Source: Afifellaceae bacterium
GTDB taxonomy: Bacteria > Pseudomonadota > Alphaproteobacteria > Rhizobiales > Afifellaceae
Length of the DNA stretch: 64,000 nucleotides
Assembly: GCA_028284625.1 (NCBI GenBank)
Contig: JANQRH010000026.1
Coordinates: 62,001-126,000, forward strand
Direction: 5' to 3'
The first letter of the stretch is position 1. The number at the start of each line of letters is the position of its first letter. This document shows positions 20,011 through 28,788 of this stretch, piece after piece. The translations under genes were made by a program, and so were the position numbers. The notes beneath the pieces were generated by a model. That model was not told the origin of the DNA. It was given only the letters and a program-made list of their open reading frames with translations, and did no database searches.

Positions 20011-20793
20011 TCAGAACGCAGCCGGATAGCGCCCGCCGTCCAAGAGTAGGTTTTGCCCGGTGATGTAGCCGGCATGCGCGCTGCAAAGGAACGCGCAGGC
20101 CTTGCCGAACTCCTCCGGCGTGCCGAACCGTTTCGCTGGCACTGACGCCGCCCATTGCTCCGCGATCGTATCGGGGGAGGTGTCGGCGCGCTTGGCGGTC
20201 GCGGCGAAACCCTGGCGCAGGCGCTCGGTATCGAAGTAGCCCGGCAGGATGTTGTTGATCGTCACGTTGTGCTCCGCCACATCTCGCGCCACGCCCGCCA
20301 GGAACGACGTCAGGCCGGCGCGCGCGCCGCTGGAAAGATCAAGGCCGGGAACGGGCATCTTCACCGAGACCGATGTGATGTTGACAATGCGCCCGAACCG
20401 CTGCGCGCTCATATGGCCGATGACCTTCTGAATGAGTTCGATCGGCGTGATCATGTTCATGGTCACGCCATCGATCATGGCAGCGCGGTCCAGGTCGCGG
20501 AAATCCTTGAACGGCGGGCCGCCCGAATTGTTGACGAGGATATCCGGTTGAGGACACGCTTCAAGCAGCGCCGCCTGGCCGTCGGCCGAGCCGACATCGG
20601 CGGCGACCGGAATGACCTCCACATCGGCAACGCGCCTTATGTCGTCGGCGGTCTTCTCAAGCTTCGCTTGATCGCGCCCGTTGATCACCAGCGAGACGCC
20701 GGCTTCCGCGAGCGCCAGCGCACAGCCCTTGCCGAGTCCCTGGCTTGAGCCGCAAACGATGGCGCGTCGTCCGCTGATCCCCAGATCCATCAC
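20011..20793 (-). CDS. Atypical short-chain dehydrogenase/reductase-like protein
   Basis: The 260-residue product has the Rossmann cofactor motif GSSQGLGKGCA and NNSGGPP in place of the usual NNAG. At the catalytic position the usual Y-x3-K reads SSGARAG, so both Tyr and Lys are replaced. The C-terminal half (INNILPGYFDTERLRQG, YITGQNLLLDGG) is otherwise standard. A subgroup of ketoacyl-reductase-like SDRs with imperfect tetrads exists, and this probably belongs there. It may bind NAD(P) without classical SDR chemistry, or use another acid/base. Two adjacent ATGs are possible starts. It converges on caspase copy 2 with a 31-bp gap. Confidence 0.85.
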   Translation of the reverse strand: MMDLGISGRRAIVCGSSQGLGKGCALALAEAGVSLVINGRDQAKLEKTADDIRRVADVEVIPVAADVGSADGQAALLEACPQPDILVNNSGGPPFKDFRDLDRAAMIDGVTMNMITPIELIQKVIGHMSAQRFGRIVNITSVSVKMPVPGLDLSSGARAGLTSFLAGVARDVAEHNVTINNILPGYFDTERLRQGFAATAKRADTSPDTIAEQWAASVPAKRFGTPEEFGKACAFLCSAHAGYITGQNLLLDGGRYPAAF

Positions 20794-20920
20794 ATCCTCC
20801 CTGGCCGTTGCTGACCATGGGAAGCCGATTTGGCGCGCATCGGCAAGTCACCGCGTGCCCCGACAGTACTCGGGCGCTGCGCTCCAGACGTTACGGCATG
20901 TTGGATGAGGGATGGCCCGA

Positions 20921-20997
<77 letters not shown>

Positions 20998-21066
20998 ACG
21001 GGGGCGGACTATAGAGCAATTCCGCCAAATGTGGAGACCGGATTTCCGCCCGCAGGCGGCGTCCGA

Positions 21067-21170
21067 TAGAGCATGATCCCGAAAAGTGGAAACCGGTTTT
21101 CGGATAAGATCATGCTCCAGCAAACACATAGAGCCTCCATTCTGATTCAGTCAGAATGGATAGGGCTCTA
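21067..21170. repeat. Rhizobial intergenic mosaic palindrome (RIME1-like), copy 2
   Basis: The element has the same 104-bp plan as copy 1. The first palindrome (21070-21117) has arms GAGCATGATC/GATCATGCTC and a central AAACCGGTTTT. The second (21129-21170) is bounded by TAGAGCC/GGGCTCTA and contains a 9-bp stem CCATTCTGA/TCAGAATGG. Its last three bases (CTA) are the TAG stop of the minus-strand polymerase/ligase gene. Confidence 0.8.
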
Positions 21171-22442
21171 GGCGGCGGCCGGCCGGCTGACGGCGCTTGC
21201 CGGCTGCAGCCCGTGCCTGCGGACAAAGGCGGCGAGCCGCGCCTGTGTCGCTTTGTGATCGGCGGCGATGCCGCCCCAAAGCATGCCGATCAGCACGAAC
21301 ACATGCCGCCAATGATCGATGTCGATCACGGTCGCAATGACGATATGGCCGAGAAAGACGATATAGGCGATCTGCATCATCGGCCTGAGGCGGCTAGTGC
21401 GGAAGACGAGCGGAAACGCGACGACGAGTGTCCACACGACAAGCGCAAGGAAGGCGGCGAAGCCGAGCCATCCGTAGGTCGTCAGGCTCTTCAGCCAGAT
21501 GTTGTGCTCGTCCTCGCCGAACATCCGCCCGAACTCGATCGCGCCCAGGCCGAGCGGGTGCTCGAGCGCCAGATTGAAGCCGATCATGTAGCGCTGGAAG
21601 CGGCCGAGATAACCGGTGTCGTATTCGTGCACGATCTGCGCGCGGTCCTGAAAGAGATCGGCAACCGCCGGGATCGACAGCGCCACGGCAATCAGCGCCG
21701 CCGCCGACAATGCGCCCAGGATGGAGAAGAAGATGACGCGAATGCGCGCCGCGTCGTTGCGTTCCGTCACGAAGATGAGCGGGATGAGCAGCGCCAACGC
21801 GATGACGACGAGGCCCCAAGCGGAACGCGAGAACGACAGAAACAGCCCAAGCAAAAGCACCAGCGCCAGGAGGCCGTTCATCAGCGCGGCACCGAACGGG
21901 CGGGTCAGTGCGCGATGCGCTAGCACGACGAACGGCAGCGCCAGGAATGGGCCGAACACGTTCGGATCCTGGAACCCGCCGCTCGCCCGGTCGAACTTGA
22001 CGAAGAGCTCGCCGGTGAGACCGAAATAACCGGCGACGCCGAGCACGGTGGTGACCAGCGCCGCCGCAATCCAGGCATTGACCATGGTGTCGAGTCGACG
22101 GCCATCTTCGGCGATCAGGCAGGCGAAGAAACACGAGCTGAACGCCAGAAACGCCGTCACCGCGTAGTAGATTGGCTGCGTGCCGAAATCTTGCGCCTGC
22201 GTCGCCGCGATCACGCCGCCGGCGTTGAACACGAGCATCAGTACAATCAGCGGGGCGAGCGCTCGCGGTATCGCAAGTCCGATCAGCAGCCACGCTGGGA
22301 TAACAGCCGCGAGCAACAGCTCATAAGGCGCCGGCTCGAAGAAGACGAAGCCGCCGCAGAACACAATGATCCAGATGATTGCGTTGCCGACAGCCCGTGT
22401 CGGCAACCCGGTCGGTCGCGCCGCGACAAGGGTGGCGGTCAA
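21168..22442 (-). CDS. O-antigen ligase/polymerase (Wzy_C) family protein
   Basis: This is an inner-membrane protein of 424 residues with about 10-12 hydrophobic segments and one large periplasmic loop containing EHPLGLGAIEFGRMFG and HNIWLKSLTTYGWLGF, as in the Wzy_C family. It probably polymerises or ligates exopolysaccharide repeat units. Its start overlaps the stop of the sugar-phosphate transferase gene by 4 nt, so the two form an operon. Its stop codon is provided by the mosaic repeat. Ligase and polymerase cannot be separated by sequence alone, but the EPS context favours polymerase. Confidence 0.85.
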   Translation of the reverse strand: MTATLVAARPTGLPTRAVGNAIIWIIVFCGGFVFFEPAPYELLLAAVIPAWLLIGLAIPRALAPLIVLMLVFNAGGVIAATQAQDFGTQPIYYAVTAFLAFSSCFFACLIAEDGRRLDTMVNAWIAAALVTTVLGVAGYFGLTGELFVKFDRASGGFQDPNVFGPFLALPFVVLAHRALTRPFGAALMNGLLALVLLLGLFLSFSRSAWGLVVIALALLIPLIFVTERNDAARIRVIFFSILGALSAAALIAVALSIPAVADLFQDRAQIVHEYDTGYLGRFQRYMIGFNLALEHPLGLGAIEFGRMFGEDEHNIWLKSLTTYGWLGFAAFLALVVWTLVVAFPLVFRTSRLRPMMQIAYIVFLGHIVIATVIDIDHWRHVFVLIGMLWGGIAADHKATQARLAAFVRRHGLQPASAVSRPAAA

Positions 22443-23983
22443 TACGCATTCTCCGTGCTGAGAAGCCTGAAGGGGGTCAGCGCCAGAATGAAGAGGTCGA
22501 AGATGACCGACCAGTTCTCGATGTAGTGGAGGTCGTGCTCCACGCGCTTCTCAAGCTTCTCCTGCGTATCGGTTTCGCCGCGCCAGCCGTTCACTTGCGC
22601 CCAGCCGGTGATGCCGGGCTTGACGCGGTGGCGGGCGAAATAGCCATCAACGACCTGCTCGTAGAGTCGGTCGGCGGCCTTGGCCTGCACGGCGTGCGGG
22701 CGCGGTCCCACCAGCGAGAGATTGCCTTTGATCGCGACATTGATGAGCTGCGGCAACTCGTCGAGGCTGGTCTTGCGGATGAAGCGGCCGACGCGCGTGA
22801 CGCGCGGGTCGTTGCGCGTCGCAAGCTTCGCCGCATTGGCGTCGGTCTGATCCACATACATGGAGCGAAACTTGAAGACCTCGATCAGCTCGTTGTTGAA
22901 GCCGTAGCGTTTCTGGCGGAACAGCGCCGGGCCGCGACTGTCGAGCTTCACCGCCAGCGCAACCGCCAGCATGACCGGCGTGAACATCAACAGCAGGATC
23001 GATCCGACGATACGGTCGAAGCAGGCCTTGGCGACGTTGTCCCAATCGGCGATCGGCTTGTCGAAAAGATCGAGGAACGGCACCGCACCGACATAGGAAT
23101 AGGAGCGGGGACGGAACTTGAGCCGGCTGGCGCGCGCGGAGAGGCGAATGTCGACCGGCAGCACCCAAAGCGTCTTCAGAAGCTGCACAAGCCGCTGCTC
23201 AGCCGCCATGGGTAGCGCCACGATCAGCATGTCGATCTCAGCCTGCCGGCCGAACTCCAACAATTCGTCGATGCGGCCAAGCTTCGGCAGGCCTTCCTTC
23301 ATGGCCGGCACACGGGAATCGTCACGGTCATCGAAGATGCCGCAGATGCGCACGTCGTTGGTCGGCTCCTCGCGCAATGCGCGGATCAGCTCAACGGCCT
23401 CCGGCCCGCCGCCGACCAAGACCGCACGGCGTTCCAAAACGCCGGCAGCCGTCCACCGAGCAACGATGCGCCCGACCAGAAGCCTGAGCCCGATCAGCAC
23501 GAACAGACCGGTGAGGAACCAGCTTCCCAGCCACACGCGCGAAAACGAGTCGCCCATCTTGAGGAAGAAGAGAATGATGGTGAAGCAGCCGAACACGCCC
23601 GTCCAGATGACGGCGCTGCGGCTCAGCTTGACCGCCATGCCAGTGCGATAATCGCCGACGGAGTAGCCGTTCACCGAACCGATCAAGATGACCGTCGCCG
23701 CCGGCAGAAGAATGGCTGCCAAGAGGTAGCCGAGCCCAACGGTGTCGTTGGGCGCCACGTAGCCGTAGGCGATGATGGCGCTTGCCGCAGCAAGCGCCAG
23801 GAGATCCGCAATGCGCGCCAGCCCAGCGAGGATGCCCGGCGTCACCAGACGGTGCTTGAGCGTCGCCGCGACTTGGCTCGCCGCAACGTTGAGCGGCGTG
23901 CGCCCGCCATGCAAGCCGAGCGCGGCCTGCTTAAGCGCCGCGCGGCTGGTTTTGATCGACTCGGTAGTGTCTGTAACCGCCAT
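22439..23983 (-). CDS. Undecaprenyl-phosphate sugar phosphotransferase (WcaJ/PssY-type)
   Basis: The enzyme is predicted to start exopolysaccharide synthesis by moving a sugar-1-phosphate, probably glucose or galactose, onto undecaprenyl phosphate at the inner membrane. The 514-residue product has about five N-terminal membrane helices, a central Rossmann-like nucleotide-binding region ([15 protein letters not shown]) and the C-terminal bacterial sugar transferase domain. That domain has [41 protein letters not shown] and [15 protein letters not shown]. All catalytic motifs are intact. The downstream gene is the Wzy-like protein, overlapping by 4 nt. Confidence 0.93.
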   Translation of the reverse strand: MAVTDTTESIKTSRAALKQAALGLHGGRTPLNVAASQVAATLKHRLVTPGILAGLARIADLLALAAASAIIAYGYVAPNDTVGLGYLLAAILLPAATVILIGSVNGYSVGDYRTGMAVKLSRSAVIWTGVFGCFTIILFFLKMGDSFSRVWLGSWFLTGLFVLIGLRLLVGRIVARWTAAGVLERRAVLVGGGPEAVELIRALREEPTNDVRICGIFDDRDDSRVPAMKEGLPKLGRIDELLEFGRQAEIDMLIVALPMAAEQRLVQLLKTLWVLPVDIRLSARASRLKFRPRSYSYVGAVPFLDLFDKPIADWDNVAKACFDRIVGSILLLMFTPVMLAVALAVKLDSRGPALFRQKRYGFNNELIEVFKFRSMYVDQTDANAAKLATRNDPRVTRVGRFIRKTSLDELPQLINVAIKGNLSLVGPRPHAVQAKAADRLYEQVVDGYFARHRVKPGITGWAQVNGWRGETDTQEKLEKRVEHDLHYIENWSVIFDLFILALTPFRLLSTENAY

Positions 23984-24081
23984 GGGATCGGACCCGCCTC
24001 AAGTCCCCCGTCATTGAGGTGACCTGATGGGCCCGAAGAATCAAATTTCTCTGTTTTTTAGGGTTACTGGCGGTGCTTTTT

Positions 24082-24654
24082 TCAGAATAGGCTTTCGCGC
24101 ACGTAAATGGTGTCGCCCGGCCGGATCGGTTCAATCACCGCAACCCGCGCCTCAAGAAGCTTGCCGTTGACCGTGCGGCTGACGCGAACCGTCCTGCGGT
24201 TCGCCCGTTCAGAGAAGCCGCCGGCCATGGCGATCGCCGTTTCAGCCGATATTCCCGGCACATAGGCGTATTGGCCCGGACTGTTCACCTCGCCCAGCAC
24301 GAAGAAGGGACGGTAGGCGTTGACCTCCACGGTGACGTCAGGTTCGCGCAGATAGGCCGCCGCGAGCTTGGCTTCGACCCGTTGCGCCAGCGCATCGGTG
24401 GTGGCGTCGCGCGCCGAGACATCGCCGATAAGCGGCATGGTGATCCGCCCCGACTGGTCGACTTCGTAGATGTTGGTCAGGCTTGGCTGATCGTAGACGA
24501 CGATCCGCAGTCGGTCGCCGGTGTCCAACCGGTAGGGGCCGGCAAGCGCCGGCACCGGCTCATCCAGCAGCGCGCGGTCGCATCCGCCCAAGACCGCCGC
24601 GCAACCGGCGACGACAACCAGAGCGTAATAACGCAGGCGAATCATAGACTTCAT
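24082..24654 (-). CDS. Polysaccharide export lipoprotein (Wza/KpsD family)
   Basis: This is a predicted outer-membrane auxiliary lipoprotein forming or capping the exopolysaccharide export channel. The 190-residue product has a lipoprotein signal with AAVLGGC (lipobox Cys near residue 25). A Poly_export domain follows (YRLDTGDRLRIVVYDQPSL, then GRITMPLIGDV) and one SLBB segment (FFVLGEVNSPGQYAYVPG). It is short compared with E. coli Wza, as are rhizobial ExoF/GumB-type proteins. I use ATG 24654 because it yields a clean signal peptide; 24684 and 24645 are alternatives. It is divergent from the GumC-like gene and upstream of the sugar transferase on the same strand. Confidence 0.9.
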   Translation of the reverse strand: MKSMIRLRYYALVVVAGCAAVLGGCDRALLDEPVPALAGPYRLDTGDRLRIVVYDQPSLTNIYEVDQSGRITMPLIGDVSARDATTDALAQRVEAKLAAAYLREPDVTVEVNAYRPFFVLGEVNSPGQYAYVPGISAETAIAMAGGFSERANRRTVRVSRTVNGKLLEARVAVIEPIRPGDTIYVRESLF

Positions 24655-24699
24655 CCGGCCGGCCAAAGTTCGATCACGCCACAAGCTGCCGATTCATGG

Positions 24700-24757
24700 T
24701 TAACGTTCCGCTAATCCTGATTAACGATAGTTTTTGCCCGTTAACGTCCTCCTAACC
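24700..24757. promoter_or_regulatory. Paired TTAA-N7-CTAA motifs in the divergent EPS promoter region
   Basis: TTAA-N7-CTAA occurs at 24700-24714 and again at 24741-24755, 41 bp apart, with shared flanking bases (TTAACGT...CTAA). A third TTAACG lies midway at 24721. The pattern is one base off the CtrA box (TTAA-N7-TTAA) on one side. It lies between the divergent export lipoprotein and GumC-like genes, so it could control both. Regulator identity is inference. Confidence 0.4.
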
Positions 24758-24845
24758 ATGACTCGGCGAGGTTCGGCGGAAGACGATAAGATGCGGCCCT
24801 CGTGAGTGATCGATCGAGGGACGGTCTGGGGCTCTTGGAGCGGCG

Positions 24846-27416
24846 ATGGCTGAGATTGGCGAAACGGAGCTCGATATCCGCGCCCTGATCGGGGCTTTAT
24901 GGCGCCGGGCATGGCTGCTGGTGCTGTTGTCCGTTCTGGCCGCGGTGGGCACCTATGTCGGGCTCAGCTATGTGGAGCCGCTCTACACCGCCGACACCAG
25001 CATTCTCATCGAGGAACGCGAGTCGCCGCTGACACGCCGGCAGGAGACATCCGGCGGCGGTAGCAGCTTCGATGAATCGGCAATCCAAAGCCAAGTCGAA
25101 GTGTTGCGATCGCGCGAGATCGCAGACACCGTCATCGACAAGCTCGGCCTGACGAGCCGTCCTGAATTCGATCCGGCCCGGCGGCCCTCGCTGGTCCGCT
25201 CGCTCAAAGTCATGCTCGGCTTCCAGCAGAACCCGGCGGACTCCAGCATCCGCCAGCGCGTGATGGAAGCCTACTTCGATCGGCTTTCTGTCTACGCGCT
25301 GAGACAATCGCGCGTGATCGGGGTGGAGTTCTCAGCCCCCGATCCGGAGCTCGCCGCCGAGGTCACCAACGCGGTCGCCGACGCCTTTGTGCTTTTGCAG
25401 CAGGACGCCAAGCGTCAATCCGCCGTCGCTGCAACGCTCTGGCTTGAGCAAGAGATTGATCGCCTGCGGGAACGCGTTGCCGAATCGGAACAGGCGGTCG
25501 CCGACTACCGCGCCAACAACGATCTCTTCGACGTCGATCAGCGCGGCGATGAAATCGGCAACTTGTCGACGCAACAGCTCAGCGACCTCAACGCCGAGCT
25601 GGCGCGTGCGCGGGCAGCACGGGCCGAGGCGGAGGCGCGCGCTGACCTCGTGCAGAATCTCCTCAACGAAGGCGAGCCGCTCGATGCATCGGAGGAGGTG
25701 CTGAACTCGCAGCTCATTCAGCGCCTGCGCGAACGACAGGTTGCGCTCCAGGCGCAGACGGCGGAGCTCTCCACCACATTGCTGCCGAGCCATCCGCGCA
25801 TCCGTGCGCTGCAGGGCCAGGTCGCCAACCTGGAAACACAGATCCGCGGCGAGGCGGCGAAGGTGCTGGCCGCTTTGCAGACGGCAGCGCGCGTGGCCGC
25901 GGCGCGCGAGGAGTCGCTCGTTGCGAGCCTCAACGAGGCAAAGGTCGATGTGTCACGGACCAACGATCAGGGGATCGAACTCAGGGCCCTGGAACGCGAG
26001 GCGGCCGCGCAGCGCGAACTATTGGAGTCGTTTCTGACGCGCTACCGCGAAGCCGCGGCGCGCACTGAGGCGAATTATCTGCCGGCGGACGCGCGGATCA
26101 TTTCGCGCGCCGTGCCGCCGTCCGATCCGTCCTTCCCCAGGAAGACGATGATGTCGGTTGCAGCCGCCATCGCCATGTTCCTGCTGAGCTCAGCAATGGT
26201 CCTGCTCGGCGCTTTCATGTCCGGTAGAGCATTCCGTGTCGTGGGCTACGGACTTGCACAGCAGCAGACCGGGCCGACTGCAGCGGAGCGCGTCGCCGGT
26301 GCGCCGGTGCTGGACGCCGCCGAACCGCCGCCGCAGCTTGAATCACAGCACGACGAGGAGCCTCGTGTGCAGCCCGCCGCGAGCGCATTCGACGAGGCGT
26401 CGGCCGAAGCTGAGCCGGAGGTCGAACCCGCCGAAGAGCCGTCCGACTTGATTGAGGAGCAGCCCGTCGGAGAACCGCTCCTTGAAGAGCCTCTCGCTGA
26501 CGAGCTCGCTGAAGAACCCCTTGCCGACGAGGTCTCCGAAGAGCCCATTGTCGAAGAGGCGGATGAGATCACCGTCGTGGCTGTCGGTGAGGACTCCGCC
26601 GAAGAGGTTGCGCCAGAAGAGGCTGCACTTGAGGAGGCTTCGCTCGAAGAGACTGCGCCTGAGGAGGTCGCACCCGAGGAGGTCGCACCCGAGGAGCCGA
26701 CAGCCGCAGAGCCTGAGCCGGCGGAGGCCGTCGCGGAAGAGCCGGCCGAAGAAACCTCGGTTGAGGCCGAGCCTGAAGCAGAACCGGCTGAGGCCGAGCC
26801 GGCGGGTGAGGAGGAAGCCGTTGTTACGGCCGCTGCCGAAGACGCCGAGGAGGAAGATGAGCAGGGCGCAGCGGGTCTGGCCGAGATTCTCGCCAACACG
26901 TCCGTCCGCGTCGCGCTGTTCACCGGTGCGGAGGGCGGCGAGGGGGCCGGCGACATCGCCTTCTCCGCAGCGCGCGGCGCTGGTCAGCAGAAACTCCGCT
27001 GCATCCTGGTCGATGTTGGACGCGTGGCCTCTCCAGCACTCGGACAGGAGCGGCCTGGCCTCGGCGACCTGCTTGCCGGTGAGGCGGCGTTCGGGGAAGT
27101 GATTCAACGCGACGACGACGCCGGCGTTCACATCATTCCGCTCGGCGGTTTGGAGGAGAACGCGCCGCTGCAACGCATGCAGCTGGTGGTCGGCGCGCTG
27201 ACCCACACCTACGACAAGGTCGTTGTGGTTGCCGACAGCCTTGACGACTGGCCGCACGAACATGTGCGTCCCGACATCGCCGCGGTCGTCTGTTCAGCCG
27301 ACACAACGGAATTGCTCCGCAAGGAGATGTACGACACCGCTTTGCAGCGCGGTGCCAAGAGCGCCATCATCGTGCGCCTCTCAAGTGACGGCAGCAACGA
27401 GAACGAGGCGGCCTGA
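24846..27416 (+). CDS. GumC/Wzc-like polysaccharide copolymerase with acidic linker
   Basis: The 856-residue product is a predicted inner-membrane chain-length/co-polymerase protein for exopolysaccharide. A Wzz domain begins at residue 8, with membrane helices at about 18-38 and 434-455 enclosing a long coiled-coil periplasmic region. After the second helix comes an extreme Glu/Ala/Pro-rich stretch of about 175 residues (about 500-675). A C-terminal domain (about 682-850) resembles the BY-kinase/CpsD fold. Where a Walker A motif (GEGKST-like) is expected the protein has GAEGGEGAGDIAF, lacking the Lys and Ser/Thr, and the C-terminus has no tyrosine cluster. A structural, non-kinase role for this domain is therefore likely. 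It is divergent from the Wza-type gene and 26 bp upstream of the deacetylase. Confidence 0.88.
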   Translation: MAEIGETELDIRALIGALWRRAWLLVLLSVLAAVGTYVGLSYVEPLYTADTSILIEERESPLTRRQETSGGGSSFDESAIQSQVEVLRSREIADTVIDKLGLTSRPEFDPARRPSLVRSLKVMLGFQQNPADSSIRQRVMEAYFDRLSVYALRQSRVIGVEFSAPDPELAAEVTNAVADAFVLLQQDAKRQSAVAATLWLEQEIDRLRERVAESEQAVADYRANNDLFDVDQRGDEIGNLSTQQLSDLNAELARARAARAEAEARADLVQNLLNEGEPLDASEEVLNSQLIQRLRERQVALQAQTAELSTTLLPSHPRIRALQGQVANLETQIRGEAAKVLAALQTAARVAAAREESLVASLNEAKVDVSRTNDQGIELRALEREAAAQRELLESFLTRYREAAARTEANYLPADARIISRAVPPSDPSFPRKTMMSVAAAIAMFLLSSAMVLLGAFMSGRAFRVVGYGLAQQQTGPTAAERVAGAPVLDAAEPPPQLESQHDEEPRVQPAASAFDEASAEAEPEVEPAEEPSDLIEEQPVGEPLLEEPLADELAEEPLADEVSEEPIVEEADEITVVAVGEDSAEEVAPEEAALEEASLEETAPEEVAPEEVAPEEPTAAEPEPAEAVAEEPAEETSVEAEPEAEPAEAEPAGEEEAVVTAAAEDAEEEDEQGAAGLAEILANTSVRVALFTGAEGGEGAGDIAFSAARGAGQQKLRCILVDVGRVASPALGQERPGLGDLLAGEAAFGEVIQRDDDAGVHIIPLGGLEENAPLQRMQLVVGALTHTYDKVVVVADSLDDWPHEHVRPDIAAVVCSADTTELLRKEMYDTALQRGAKSAIIVRLSSDGSNENEAA

Positions 27417-27442
27417 GGCCGCCCGTTCGGCTGTTCGGCGAC

Positions 27443-28480
27443 ATGTCTCGCCACCGCCTCATCCGCTACGCACTGGAAGCGCTGTCACTGGCGCGGGCGC
27501 CGCGCTGGCTGCCGACACCGTCGGAGGCGCGCGGCTTTGTCGTGACGCTGCATCACGTTGCGCCTGAGGCGCCGTCGGCGTTTGCGCCCAACGCATTGTT
27601 GAGCATCACGCCGGACTTCCTCGATCGGTTTCTGGCGCACTTCATCGCTCGCGGCTGGCGGTTCGTCTCCGTCGACGAACTCATGAGATCAAACGGGGAG
27701 GGCGGCGCGGACGCCAAGCGGATCGCCGTCACCCTCGACGACGGCTATCGCGACAATGCGGAGCACGCCTGGCCGGTCTTTCGCCGCCACGACGTGCCGT
27801 TCACGATCTATGCCTGCCCCGGCTTCTCGGAGCGAACGTCGGAACTGTGGTGGGAAGCCCTGGAGCGCATCATCGCGCGGACCGAGTCGGTGTCGCTGCC
27901 GGGCGAGGGGCCGGCAGAGACGCTTCCCGCAAAGAAGCTGGTTGAGAAGACCGAGGCCTTCCGTGCTTGGACGGCTTGGCTGACCAGCGAGGCCGACGAA
28001 GCCCATCAGCGTCGCGTCATTAGGGCGCTGGCGGACAAATACGGTCTCGACCTCGCGGAGTTGGCGCGCGCCCTGGTCATGGACTGGGACGAATTGCGCA
28101 CAATCGCCGCCGACCCGCTCTGCTCAATCGGCGCTCACACGATGACGCACGCCGCGCTGGCGCGGCTCGATCCACAATCGGCGATGGCTGAGATGCGGGG
28201 AAGCGCTGACCGGATCGAGGCGGAGATTGGCACGCGCCCGACCACCATCGCTTTTCCCTATGGCTATCCCGCCGCGGCGGGCGCGCGCGAGGCGGCGTTG
28301 GCAGCAGAGGTCGGCTTTGCCGCCTCCTTCACCACCCAGCCCGGATACATCCCCGCCGCCGCGACGCACGGCCTGCCGCGCGTCTCCATCAATGGGCTTT
28401 TTCAGGAACTGCGTTACCTTGAGACGCTGCTGACGCCCGGCCTTTGGTCGCTAAGAGATCGCCTGAGGAGGGCCAACTAA
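27443..28480 (+). CDS. Polysaccharide deacetylase (NodB homology domain)
   Basis: This 345-residue protein belongs to carbohydrate esterase family 4. The metal/catalytic motifs are present: AVTLDDGYRDNAEH (Asp-Asp), SIGAHTMTHAAL (His-x3-His) and IAFPYGYP. No signal peptide is evident, so it may act in the cytoplasm on lipid-linked repeat units or be exported otherwise. It directly follows the GumC-like gene and probably tailors the exopolysaccharide. Its 3' end overlaps the convergent DUF2842 gene by 4 nt. Confidence 0.9.
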   Translation: MSRHRLIRYALEALSLARAPRWLPTPSEARGFVVTLHHVAPEAPSAFAPNALLSITPDFLDRFLAHFIARGWRFVSVDELMRSNGEGGADAKRIAVTLDDGYRDNAEHAWPVFRRHDVPFTIYACPGFSERTSELWWEALERIIARTESVSLPGEGPAETLPAKKLVEKTEAFRAWTAWLTSEADEAHQRRVIRALADKYGLDLAELARALVMDWDELRTIAADPLCSIGAHTMTHAALARLDPQSAMAEMRGSADRIEAEIGTRPTTIAFPYGYPAAAGAREAALAAEVGFAASFTTQPGYIPAAATHGLPRVSINGLFQELRYLETLLTPGLWSLRDRLRRAN

Positions 28481-28692
28481 GCCTTTCCATTTCCTGGCTT
28501 TGCCATCCAGGCAATCAGCGCAGCCGCGGGGATGACCCATATCAGCCCAGCCACGGCATAATAGATGAACTGCACAAGCCCGGACGCTTCGGGAAGCTTC
28601 GCGGCCGCCACCACCATCGCAACAAGCGCGTAAACGCAGATGAAGACGACGAGCGCGATCGTTCCGATCAGTTTTCTGAGACGCGGCGCCAT
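28477..28692 (-). CDS. DUF2842 small membrane protein
   Basis: The 71-residue product has two predicted membrane helices (about residues 9-30 and 42-62) and ends in MAKPGNGKA. It matches the DUF2842 family of small alphaproteobacterial membrane proteins of unknown function. The start at 28692 has a strong AAGGAGA ribosome binding site 5-6 nt upstream; the frame is open for 72 nt more without one. It is divergent from the heme A synthase gene and overlaps the deacetylase end. Confidence 0.75.
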   Translation of the reverse strand: MAPRLRKLIGTIALVVFICVYALVAMVVAAAKLPEASGLVQFIYYAVAGLIWVIPAAALIAWMAKPGNGKA

Positions 28693-28788
28693 GCGTTCTC
28701 CTTGCGCCGAACAGTGGCGCCCTCGCAAGCGACCCGGTGTCGCGCGCTTGCCGCTTGCCGGCACGAAGGCGTGTTTCTAAGACGCGGA

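Noticed and set aside
26600..26720. Tandem DNA repeats (GAGGAGGTCGCACCC) as a mobile or regulatory repeat
   Set aside because: They are in-frame codons of the acidic linker of the GumC-like protein.
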